DNA from: Halarcobacter mediterraneus
GTDB taxonomy: Bacteria; Campylobacterota; Campylobacteria; Campylobacterales; Arcobacteraceae
DNA length: 64,000 nucleotides
Direction: 5' to 3'
Assembly: GCF_004116625.1 (NCBI RefSeq)
Contig: NZ_NXIE01000006.1
Location: forward strand, 1 to 64,000
This document shows positions 58,046 through 64,000 of this stretch, in pieces. The position numbers and the translations under genes were made by a program. Positions within the stretch are counted from its first letter, which is position 1, and each line of letters opens with the position of its first letter. Under the pieces are notes generated by a model. The model saw only the letters and a list, made by a program, of their open reading frames with translations, had not been told where the DNA came from and did not search any database.

Positions 58046-59086
58046 CTATTTTTTATTTAATACTTGTACAGGAGAATCTGGGAATACCCTTTCATTTCCT
58101 TTACTAACTACATCCATGCCAACTGATAGACCTTCTCCTTGAATTGCTACTTTTTTTCCTAAATAACCAATCACTTGTACAGGTATCATTTTAGCTATCA
58201 TTTTGTCTGTAACTATAAAGACAACATTTTGACCAAATCGTTTAATTACAGAATCTCTTGGTACAACTAATGCTTCTGTTTTTGCATTCTTTGATAATGA
58301 AACCTTTGCTTCTTGTCCATCAAAAATAAAACCATTATTTACATCTGCTTTAAACTTTACAGGAAAAGTTCTTGTTAATATATCCCCATTAGGAATTGCT
58401 GCAAGTAATTTTGCTTTTATAATTTCATTTCCAAGATAAATATCATAAATTTCATTTTTTCTAAGTCCATCAACAACAGATAAAGGAATGTTAAAAGTAA
58501 TTTCTATTTTTGAAGTATCCACTACAGTTGCAACTTTACTTCCTGCATTTACCCACTCCCCTAAATCAACATATCTTTCAACAACAATTGCATTATAAGG
58601 TGCTTTTATTTTTTTCTTCTGGCTTTGTATTTGTAACTCTTTTAATGTAGCTTCTAAGGCTTGTACATTACTTAAACTAGAATCCTTTTTTAATAAAGCA
58701 TCATCGTACTCTTTTTGAGTTATTGATTTCGTCTCTAAAAGTTTTTTATACCTCTTATAATCTTTAGATGAATTTTTATTTTCATCTTTTGCTGCTTTTA
58801 AATTAGCTTTTGCTGCTTTTATTTGAGCATTCAAAATATCAGCATCAATGTGAACTAAAGTTTTTCCTTTTTTTACCTTATCACCTAACTCAAAATTTAT
58901 TGTTTTTACTACCCCTGAGTTTTGTGCTGCAAGTACTGACTTTTGATCAAACTTTACAGTTCCAACAAACTCTTGTAAAGGATTAACTTCCTCTTTTACT
59001 ATTTTCGATACTTCCACTAAAGATGCCCCTTGTGCACTTATAAGAAGTAAAAAGAAAATAGATAAACTAAATATTTTCTTTGACAT
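58046..59086 (-). CDS. RND efflux periplasmic adaptor subunit
   Basis: 346 residues with a signal peptide (IFSLSIFFLLLISAQGAS). Lipoyl-like halves (VLAAQNSGVVKTINFELGDKVKKGKTLVHI; KIKAPYNAIVVERYVDLGEW) flank a helical hairpin (KAAKANLKAAKDENKNSSKDYKRYKKL), then the beta-barrel and membrane-proximal domains follow. It bridges pump and TolC. Its start overlaps the DUF2798 stop by one base. Confidence 0.93.
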   Translation of the reverse strand: MSKKIFSLSIFFLLLISAQGASLVEVSKIVKEEVNPLQEFVGTVKFDQKSVLAAQNSGVVKTINFELGDKVKKGKTLVHIDADILNAQIKAAKANLKAAKDENKNSSKDYKRYKKLLETKSITQKEYDDALLKKDSSLSNVQALEATLKELQIQSQKKKIKAPYNAIVVERYVDLGEWVNAGSKVATVVDTSKIEITFNIPLSVVDGLRKNEIYDIYLGNEIIKAKLLAAIPNGDILTRTFPVKFKADVNNGFIFDGQEAKVSLSKNAKTEALVVPRDSVIKRFGQNVVFIVTDKMIAKMIPVQVIGYLGKKVAIQGEGLSVGMDVVSKGNERVFPDSPVQVLNKK

Positions 59087-59319
59087 TATAAATTTTCCTC
59101 TTTTATTAATTTATTCGTAATTCTTTGAACAGCAGGAGCTACAAAAAATACAATTGGGAAAGCACAAACATAAGCTTTAAAAAATGCTTCCATCCACCTA
59201 ATAACAAAATCATCTACAAACCCCAAATTTATAAAAGTAATTACCATACTCATAATGAAACTCATAAACAAAGACATAAAAAAAGCAAAAATAACTCTTC
59301 TATATTTCATATCAAACAT
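59086..59319 (-). CDS. DUF2798 two-helix membrane protein
   Basis: 77 residues with two hydrophobic segments (VIFAFFMSLFMSFIMSMVITF and AYVCAFPIVFFVAPAVQRI). The spacing with FVIRWMEAFFKAYVC matches DUF2798, a small protein often found near transporters. It overlaps tetR by 8 bp and the adaptor by 1 bp, so it is part of the efflux operon. Function is unknown. Confidence 0.8.
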   Translation of the reverse strand: MFDMKYRRVIFAFFMSLFMSFIMSMVITFINLGFVDDFVIRWMEAFFKAYVCAFPIVFFVAPAVQRITNKLIKEENL

Positions 59320-59914
59320 TTTTTATCTCCAATAATTTAAAAAAAGAATTTAAAAAATCTTCACATACTTTTCTTGCATCAAAATTTTCTTGTGCCATTT
59401 TTCTAAGAACAACACCCTTTTCAAAACAAATTATTCCCTCTACAAAATCTGCTGCTTGAGGAATAAGTTCACCTGATTTTATACCATCATCTAAAATCTG
59501 TTTTATTTGAGAAGTAAAAAACTCATTACAACTACAATTAAAAGTTTTCATTTCTTTATTATCATCTGATAAAACTACAGATAAATAGTCTTGATAACCT
59601 TTAAAATGTTCTCTCATTTCTTCACTATCGTCCATCACAAATCTGAAAAAAATCTTTAACTTTTCTTTTGCCGATTTTGTATTTTGTATAACTTTTACAA
59701 ACTCTTTATGATAATCTTCAATATGTAAATTCATAATTTCAAAAATAATATCTTCTTTGTTTGAAAAATATTCGTAAATAGTTCCCTTACCTATTCCAGC
59801 ATTTTTTGCCACCTGCTCTACTGTAATATTTCTAATTCCTTTATGTATTAAAGGTTCAGATGCAAGAGCTATTTCTCTTCTTCTTTGATTTTTATCAATT
59901 CTTCTTGGACTCAA
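59312..59914 (-). CDS. TetR-family repressor of the efflux operon (TTG start)
   Basis: 200 residues, TTG start (59912-59914) with AGGAGG 5 bp upstream, the best ribosome site in the area. The N-terminal DNA-binding helix-turn-helix is ITVEQVAKNAGIGKGTIYEYFSNKEDII. The C-terminal ligand domain contains Cys residues (FNCSCNEF), unusual but not diagnostic. It heads the operon and probably represses it through two operators at 59948 and 60013; ligand unknown. Confidence 0.93.
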   Translation of the reverse strand: MSPRRIDKNQRRREIALASEPLIHKGIRNITVEQVAKNAGIGKGTIYEYFSNKEDIIFEIMNLHIEDYHKEFVKVIQNTKSAKEKLKIFFRFVMDDSEEMREHFKGYQDYLSVVLSDDNKEMKTFNCSCNEFFTSQIKQILDDGIKSGELIPQAADFVEGIICFEKGVVLRKMAQENFDARKVCEDFLNSFFKLLEIKNV

Positions 59915-59947
59915 TAATACCTCCTAAGTATCATTATTTTATATTTT

Positions 59948-59962
59948 CTGACTAATGGTCAG
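59948..59962. promoter_or_regulatory. TetR-type operator, copy 1
   Basis: CTGACTAATGGTCAG, a 15-bp near-palindrome (six of seven pairs). It lies 34 bp upstream of the tetR start and about 15 bp downstream of a likely -10 (TATACT at 59976-59981, minus strand). A second copy in the opposite orientation is centred 65 bp away. Confidence 0.65.
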
Positions 59963-60012
59963 TTATAAAAATAGAAGTATAGAAAAAGATTACTTAAATA
60001 GATTTTAACTAA

Positions 60013-60027
60013 TTGACCAGTAGTCAG
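60013..60027. promoter_or_regulatory. TetR-type operator, copy 2
   Basis: TTGACCAGTAGTCAG; its reverse complement CTGACTACTGGTCAA differs from copy 1 at two of 15 positions. The centre-to-centre distance to copy 1 is 65 bp, about six helical turns. It lies about 108 bp upstream of the lipoprotein gene, which may therefore be in the same regulon. Confidence 0.6.
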
Positions 60028-60134
60028 ATATAATTTTATATTAAACTTAATATAGGAATTTATAATAATTTTAAAGATTCTTTATATATAAAATAAGTAT
60101 ACTTGCAAACATTTAAATATATAAAAGGGGTATT

Positions 60135-60431
60135 ATGAAAAAATTATTATTAGCTTTAAGTTTTTTAGTTTTAATATTACAAGGATGTACAGAAAGTAAA
60201 AAAGATGAAAGTACAACAAATGAAGTTAAAGAAATCGTTAAAGATAAAGCTGAGGATGTTGCAGACAAAACTGAAGATGCTGTTGATGAGGCAGAAGACG
60301 TTGTTGATAATAATGAAGATGAAGTTGAAGATAGTATGAATGAAGCTAAAGATAAAGCAGAAGAAATTATCAACAATGTAGAAAATGAAGCTAAAGAAAC
60401 TTTAAAAACTATAAAAGAGAGTGTAGAATAA
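60135..60431 (+). CDS. Acidic helical lipoprotein
   Basis: 98 residues. The signal ends LILQGC, a lipobox, giving a lipid-anchored Cys. The mature part is a continuous amphipathic acidic helix with repeated units such as KDKAEDVADKTEDAVDEAED and NEAKDKAEEIINNVENEAKE, reminiscent of apolipoprotein- or LEA-like helices. Strong AAAGGGG ribosome site. Divergent from the tetR operon across the two operators. Function unknown; cell-envelope stress is a guess. Confidence 0.8.
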   Translation: MKKLLLALSFLVLILQGCTESKKDESTTNEVKEIVKDKAEDVADKTEDAVDEAEDVVDNNEDEVEDSMNEAKDKAEEIINNVENEAKETLKTIKESVE

Positions 60432-60445
60432 CACTTACTCTTTTA
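60414..60445. terminator. Bidirectional terminator between the lipoprotein gene and selO
   Basis: AAAAGAG-AGTGT pairs with ACACT-CTCTTTT (a two-base TA bulge) around the loop AGAATA. It covers the lipoprotein stop and the end of selO; a T-run follows in both directions. Confidence 0.6.
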
Positions 60446-61894
60446 AGAAGAACATGAAAGCTGTATATTTGCATATTTAATAGGTGTTGGCTTAGCATAT
60501 TGTTCAAATTCTTTATGTTCATCAAAAGGAGTTTGAGCAATATTTAGTAAATCATTTACTAAAGTAAAATTTCCCTCTTGAGCTTTTTCTATAGCCTCTT
60601 GCAACATATAATTTTTAATCACAAATTTTGGATTTGTTTTTTTCATAAGTTTTTTCATCTCATTGAAATCTTGTTTTTGAGTACTTATTACTTTTTTATA
60701 TTTTATAAACCAATCTTCTAAAGCTTCTCTTATAGGTACAATATCTAAAATTGAAGAAAAATCTTCAAATGAGTCCAATTTTGTAAGTTCCCAGAAAAAA
60801 CAATTGTAATCACACTTTGACACCTCTAAATCTTCTAATAAATCTATTATTAAATCTACATTTGAATCACCACTTAAAGATTCATCAAGTCCTAATCTTT
60901 TATTCATTAGCTCTAAGTAATATTTTTGATTTGTACTCATAAAAGTTTGTAAATACTCCAATAATTTATCTATATTACAAACATCTTTTAAACTATAGGC
61001 TAAAACTTCCAAATTCCATTTTGCTATATGGGGTTGATTATTATAAGAGTATCTTCCTTCCACATCAGTATGATTACAAATACACATCATTTCAAAGTTA
61101 TCCATAAAAGCATAAGGACCATAATCGATTGTAAGTCCATCTACACTCATATTATCTGTATTCATAACCCCATGCATGAACCCGTAAGCCATCCATTGTG
61201 CCATAAGTTTTGCTGTTTTATCAACTAATTCAAAATAGAATTCTTCATATCTATTCTTATTGTTCTTTAAATGACTATATGAATTCGTAATAACATACTC
61301 TAATAACTTTATTAAATGATCTTTCCTTTTTTTTGAAAAATATTCAAAAGTCCCTATTCTTACCCATGATGGAGATATTCTTAAAACTATTGCAGCACTT
61401 TCAGGCTCACTATATGGTCTATACACTGGATGTTTAGAACCAATTAAAGCTAAAGCTCTTGTAGTAGGAATTCCTAAATGATACATTGCTTCACTCATAA
61501 TAAATTCTCTAATACTTGACCTTAAAACTGCTCTACCGTCTCCTTGTCTAGAATATTTTGTAAGACCTGCTCCTTTTGTTTGTAAATGCCAGTTATTGAT
61601 GCTACCAAAGTTAATAGCTCTACCATCTCCTAATTGAGGAACATAATAACCAAACTGATGACCAGAATAAGCCATAGAATAAGGAATAGAACCTTTTAAA
61701 AGCTTTTCTCCATTTACAAACTGCACAAACTCTTCTTTTTTGCATTCATCATAATCTAAATTTATTAAATCACAAGCAGCTTTTGAAAAACTTATTAAAT
61801 ATGGAGTACTTAAAGCTTGTGGTTTAACTTTTTGATAAAATATTTCATCAAAGTCAAAATAATCACATTTAAATTCTAATTCATTTAATTTCAT
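60443..61894 (-). CDS. selO: Protein adenylyltransferase SelO
   Basis: 483 residues from ATG 61894 (AAGG 6 bp upstream), preferred to the longer ATG 61945 that has no ribosome site and adds an unlikely 17-residue extension. SelO is a pseudokinase-fold enzyme that transfers AMP to proteins, described for redox proteins in E. coli. Motifs: YSGHQFGYYVPQLGDGRAI with the glycine loop, QTKGAGLTKYSRQGDGRAVL, and GVMNTDNMSVDGLTIDYGP in the active site. Length is as usual for the UPF0061/YdiU family. Confidence 0.93.
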   Translation of the reverse strand: MKLNELEFKCDYFDFDEIFYQKVKPQALSTPYLISFSKAACDLINLDYDECKKEEFVQFVNGEKLLKGSIPYSMAYSGHQFGYYVPQLGDGRAINFGSINNWHLQTKGAGLTKYSRQGDGRAVLRSSIREFIMSEAMYHLGIPTTRALALIGSKHPVYRPYSEPESAAIVLRISPSWVRIGTFEYFSKKRKDHLIKLLEYVITNSYSHLKNNKNRYEEFYFELVDKTAKLMAQWMAYGFMHGVMNTDNMSVDGLTIDYGPYAFMDNFEMMCICNHTDVEGRYSYNNQPHIAKWNLEVLAYSLKDVCNIDKLLEYLQTFMSTNQKYYLELMNKRLGLDESLSGDSNVDLIIDLLEDLEVSKCDYNCFFWELTKLDSFEDFSSILDIVPIREALEDWFIKYKKVISTQKQDFNEMKKLMKKTNPKFVIKNYMLQEAIEKAQEGNFTLVNDLLNIAQTPFDEHKEFEQYAKPTPIKYANIQLSCSS

Positions 61895-62066
61895 AAAAAA
61901 CCTTATACTATTTTGCAAATTATAAAACAAGATATTTTCTGTCATATTTAATCATCAATATACTTTATAAAATTAAGCTATATTACAATGTTACCTTATA
62001 TATAAGTTTTTATAATAATAATTTTTTTTTAATTCTTAAACTTTTTAACTCTTATGAAAAATTCGT

Positions 62067-62072
62067 TATAAT
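62067..62072 (+). promoter_or_regulatory. -10 promoter box of the trans-sulfuration genes
   Basis: TATAAT in GTTATAATCC, 23 bp before the ATG at 62095. The 149-bp gap between selO and this gene holds otherwise AT-rich sequence with no other strong signal. Confidence 0.55.
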
Positions 62073-62094
62073 CCACCTAAAAAATTGGATATGC

Positions 62095-63249
62095 ATGAAA
62101 AAAATTAAAATAGAAACAGCTCTTAGCCATATAGCTAAGTATGCACCTTTTGAGGATAAAGCAGGTGCTTCACATTTCCCCATTTATAACACAGGAACTT
62201 TTGATTTAAAAAAACAAGAGGGAGATAAAATATATGATTATACAAGAAGTGATAATCCAACAAGAGAGATGTTAGAAAATCTTTTTACTGATGTAGAAAA
62301 TGCTGCTGGTTGTGTATGTACTCATACAGGAATAGCTTCAGTAGCCTTACTTTTTGAAACTGTTTTAAAAGCAAATTCTCATATTTTAGTGGAAGCTGAT
62401 TGTTATGGTGGTACATTTAGATTATTAAAAGTATTCAAAGAAAAGTATAATATTACAGTTCATTTTGCAGACTTTTTAGAAGAAGATAAACTAGAAGATA
62501 TTTTAAAAAATAATACAATAGATTTAGTACTTTGTGAGTCTCCTACAAATCCTGGTCTTAAAATTATAGATTTACAGAAGATTGCAACTTTAACACATAA
62601 ATATAAAGCCTTATTTGCAGTTGATAATTCACTTGCTACTTTTATATCTCAAAGACCTTTAGACTTAGGAGCTGATTTTTCTTTATTTTCAACTACTAAA
62701 TATATTTCAGGTCATGGGGCTGTTGTTGCTGGGGCAATTGCAGCAAAGACAAAAGAATTAGCCCAAGAACTTCACTATTATGCAAACGCACAAGGAAGAA
62801 GTCAAAACCCAATGGATGTTTATCTTATTTCTTTAGGAATTCCTACTTTAAAAGTAAGAATGAAAGAACATCAAGAAAGCTCTATAAAAATTGCAAAGTT
62901 TTTAGAGAAACAAAGTTACATTACTAAAGTAACTCACCCTGCTTTGGAATCTCACCCTCAATATGAACTTGCAAAAAAACAAATGGAATATATTCCTGGT
63001 GTATTTTGTGCAGATTTCCAAACACTTGAACTTGCGGAAAAGTTTATTGAAAATACAAAAATATTTGGTGAGAAATGCTCTTTTGGAAGCCCTGATTCAA
63101 GAGCTGAAATCCCTGCAAAGATTTCCCATGCTTCTTTCTCAAAAGAAGAATTAAAAGCAATAGGAATTAGTGATGGAACAGTTAGATTTTCTATTGGTTT
63201 AGAAAATTTTGAAGATTTAATAGAAGATATAAAACAAGCAGTAAAATAG
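62095..63249 (+). CDS. Trans-sulfuration-type PLP enzyme (cystathionine/O-acylhomoserine family)
   Basis: 384 residues, Cys/Met metabolism PLP family. The PLP lysine is in FSTTKYISGHGAVVAG, and YDYTRSDNPTREMLENL, CTHTGIASVALLFETV and ESPTNPGLKIIDL match the family. Candidate reactions are cystathionine gamma-synthase, O-acetylhomoserine sulfhydrylase or cystathionine lyase; they cannot be separated from sequence alone. An ATG at 62091 reads straight into a stop, so 62095 is the start. Followed directly by a second PLP enzyme of the same family. Confidence 0.88.
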   Translation: MKKIKIETALSHIAKYAPFEDKAGASHFPIYNTGTFDLKKQEGDKIYDYTRSDNPTREMLENLFTDVENAAGCVCTHTGIASVALLFETVLKANSHILVEADCYGGTFRLLKVFKEKYNITVHFADFLEEDKLEDILKNNTIDLVLCESPTNPGLKIIDLQKIATLTHKYKALFAVDNSLATFISQRPLDLGADFSLFSTTKYISGHGAVVAGAIAAKTKELAQELHYYANAQGRSQNPMDVYLISLGIPTLKVRMKEHQESSIKIAKFLEKQSYITKVTHPALESHPQYELAKKQMEYIPGVFCADFQTLELAEKFIENTKIFGEKCSFGSPDSRAEIPAKISHASFSKEELKAIGISDGTVRFSIGLENFEDLIEDIKQAVK

Positions 63250-64000
63250 ATGAAAAATAGTTTTTTTAAAGCCATTCCAAGTGGAGAAACCTTACCTATA
63301 AATAATATCCATGCAGTCTCAGTTTCTATGCCAACACTTAAAGATGTAATAGGTTATGAAGAACAAGATGAAAAGACTTTAAAAGTTATTAAAAGTGGTT
63401 ATCCAAGGTTTATCTTACATCCTTATTTAAAAAAACTTAGTGAATATATAAAAAAGAAATATGATGTTTGTGATGAATATGAAGTTGTTGTTTTAAGTTC
63501 TCAAAAAGCTGCAAAACTTATAAGTGATAAATACTATATTTACAATAAAATAGAAATAGATGAACCTTTTGGAGTGATTCTTGTACAAAATGGAACAAGC
63601 CAACTACAAAAGGTACTTACTTATATCCAACATGTAGGCTGTAATCTTTCTTCAAGATTAGCAGAAGAGTATCTTTACAAAGTTAAAGAAATAGATACTT
63701 TACATAAAGAAGAATTAGAAAAAGAAGAAAAAGCTAAAGATATAGTAATAAATACATTAGCAAATGCCTATAAACAACCCTATGAAAATGTTTGCTTAAC
63801 ACCTTCTGGAATGAATGCAATTTATTCTGTAATTAGAGGTATAAACTCTATTCAAAGTCATAATGGAAGAACTGTCTTAGTTCAATTTGGTTGGTTATAT
63901 CTTGATACAATGAATATAGTAAATCATCATTATCAAAGACAAAAAATTTTTAAAGATATTAAAAGATTAGATTTATTAGAAAATTATTTGAAACAAAAAG
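63250..64000 (+). CDS. Second Cys/Met-metabolism PLP-like enzyme (partial)
   Basis: At least 250 residues, cut off by the window end. The first about 160 residues (ending near ELEKEEKAKDIVINTLANAY) are not typical of bacterial cystathionine enzymes. The later part LTPSGMNAIYSVIRGI resembles the PLP-fold region just before the active-site lysine, which is not yet reached. The long N-terminal part recalls fungal cystathionine gamma-synthases with an extra domain. It begins at the base after the preceding stop, so the two are co-translated. Confidence 0.65.
   Translation, partial: MKNSFFKAIPSGETLPINNIHAVSVSMPTLKDVIGYEEQDEKTLKVIKSGYPRFILHPYLKKLSEYIKKKYDVCDEYEVVVLSSQKAAKLISDKYYIYNKIEIDEPFGVILVQNGTSQLQKVLTYIQHVGCNLSSRLAEEYLYKVKEIDTLHKEELEKEEKAKDIVINTLANAYKQPYENVCLTPSGMNAIYSVIRGINSIQSHNGRTVLVQFGWLYLDTMNIVNHHYQRQKIFKDIKRLDLLENYLKQK

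Noticed and set aside
60113-60376. 87-residue Ser-rich minus-strand ORF
   Set aside because: It is the antisense of the acidic lipoprotein; the repetitive Ser pattern mirrors its Glu/Asp codons.

Overview
The window is a gene-dense, very AT-rich bacterial chromosome segment, with about 70 protein genes and almost no non-coding space. Gene content and order point to the Campylobacterota, most likely the Arcobacteraceae (Arcobacter and relatives). The evidence is a NIF-type NifS/NifU pair beside a full SUF operon, CheV, a single bifunctional SpoT/Rel enzyme, a rplY-pth-lptG block and a glyA-SPOR-protein neighbourhood as in Campylobacter, and TATAAT-type -10 boxes without clear -35 boxes. The placement is inferred from recalled family knowledge, not from a search. 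I saw no rRNA, tRNA, CRISPR array, insertion sequence or prophage.

Layout. 1-12.2 kb (+): the 3' end of glyA, a SPOR-domain protein, trpE, pdxJ-pdxA plus a translationally coupled ATPase, then pyrH-rpoZ-spoT-tyrS-nitronate-monooxygenase-like gene-amidase. 12.2-15.2 kb (-): NUDIX hydrolase, LptF/LptG permease, pth, rplY, a small cytochrome c. 15.3-17.4 kb (+): folD-lepB-rpiB. 17.4-18.8 kb (-): two acetyltransferase-fold genes. 18.9-22.2 kb (+): a 38-residue membrane protein, an HD protein and a diguanylate cyclase. 22.2-25 kb (-): a glutamine amidotransferase and a TonB-dependent receptor carrying the CxxxM and HxM copper ligands known from OprC. 25.1-26.7 kb (+): three tightly packed genes of unknown role, the last resembling acyl-CoA dehydrogenases. 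26.7-37.4 kb (-): nth, Fic, uvrB, a cytosolic PAS-PAS chemoreceptor, ppk2, a PepSY-like protein, a Na/Pi cotransporter, an LpxH-like phosphoesterase, greA. 37.4-40.9 kb: tcdA-like gene, cheV, argH and a small ORF. 40.9-50.8 kb: the iron-sulfur and sulfur region, with nifU-nifS (-), a polar amino-acid ABC binding protein and permease (+), a GNAT gene, and sufBCDSE-sufT (+). 50.8-53.6 kb: a GGDEF/EAL protein and two small membrane proteins. 53.6-59.9 kb (-): a TetR-led RND efflux operon (tetR, DUF2798 gene, adaptor, pump, TolC). 60.1-64 kb: an acidic lipoprotein, selO, and two consecutive Cys/Met-metabolism PLP enzymes, the last cut by the window end.

The most interesting signals are mostly regulatory or translational. 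(1) A 19-bp inverted-repeat operator shape, TAGGAY-N7-GTCYTA, occurs both in front of sufB and in the nifS/ABC-transporter divergent region, followed by the same AT-rich tail. This suggests one unseen regulator (an Rrf2/IscR-like protein is my guess) joins NIF, SUF and amino-acid uptake. (2) Two genes, the amidase and the ABC permease, appear to start at ATT (or ATA): each open frame extends upstream through a signal peptide or membrane segment to a Shine-Dalgarno with no ATG, GTG or TTG available. (3) A pair of near-identical TetR-type operators lies between tetR and the lipoprotein gene. (4) The OprC-like copper receptor is preceded by an 11-bp-period direct repeat next to its likely -10 box. 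The rest is ordinary core genome.
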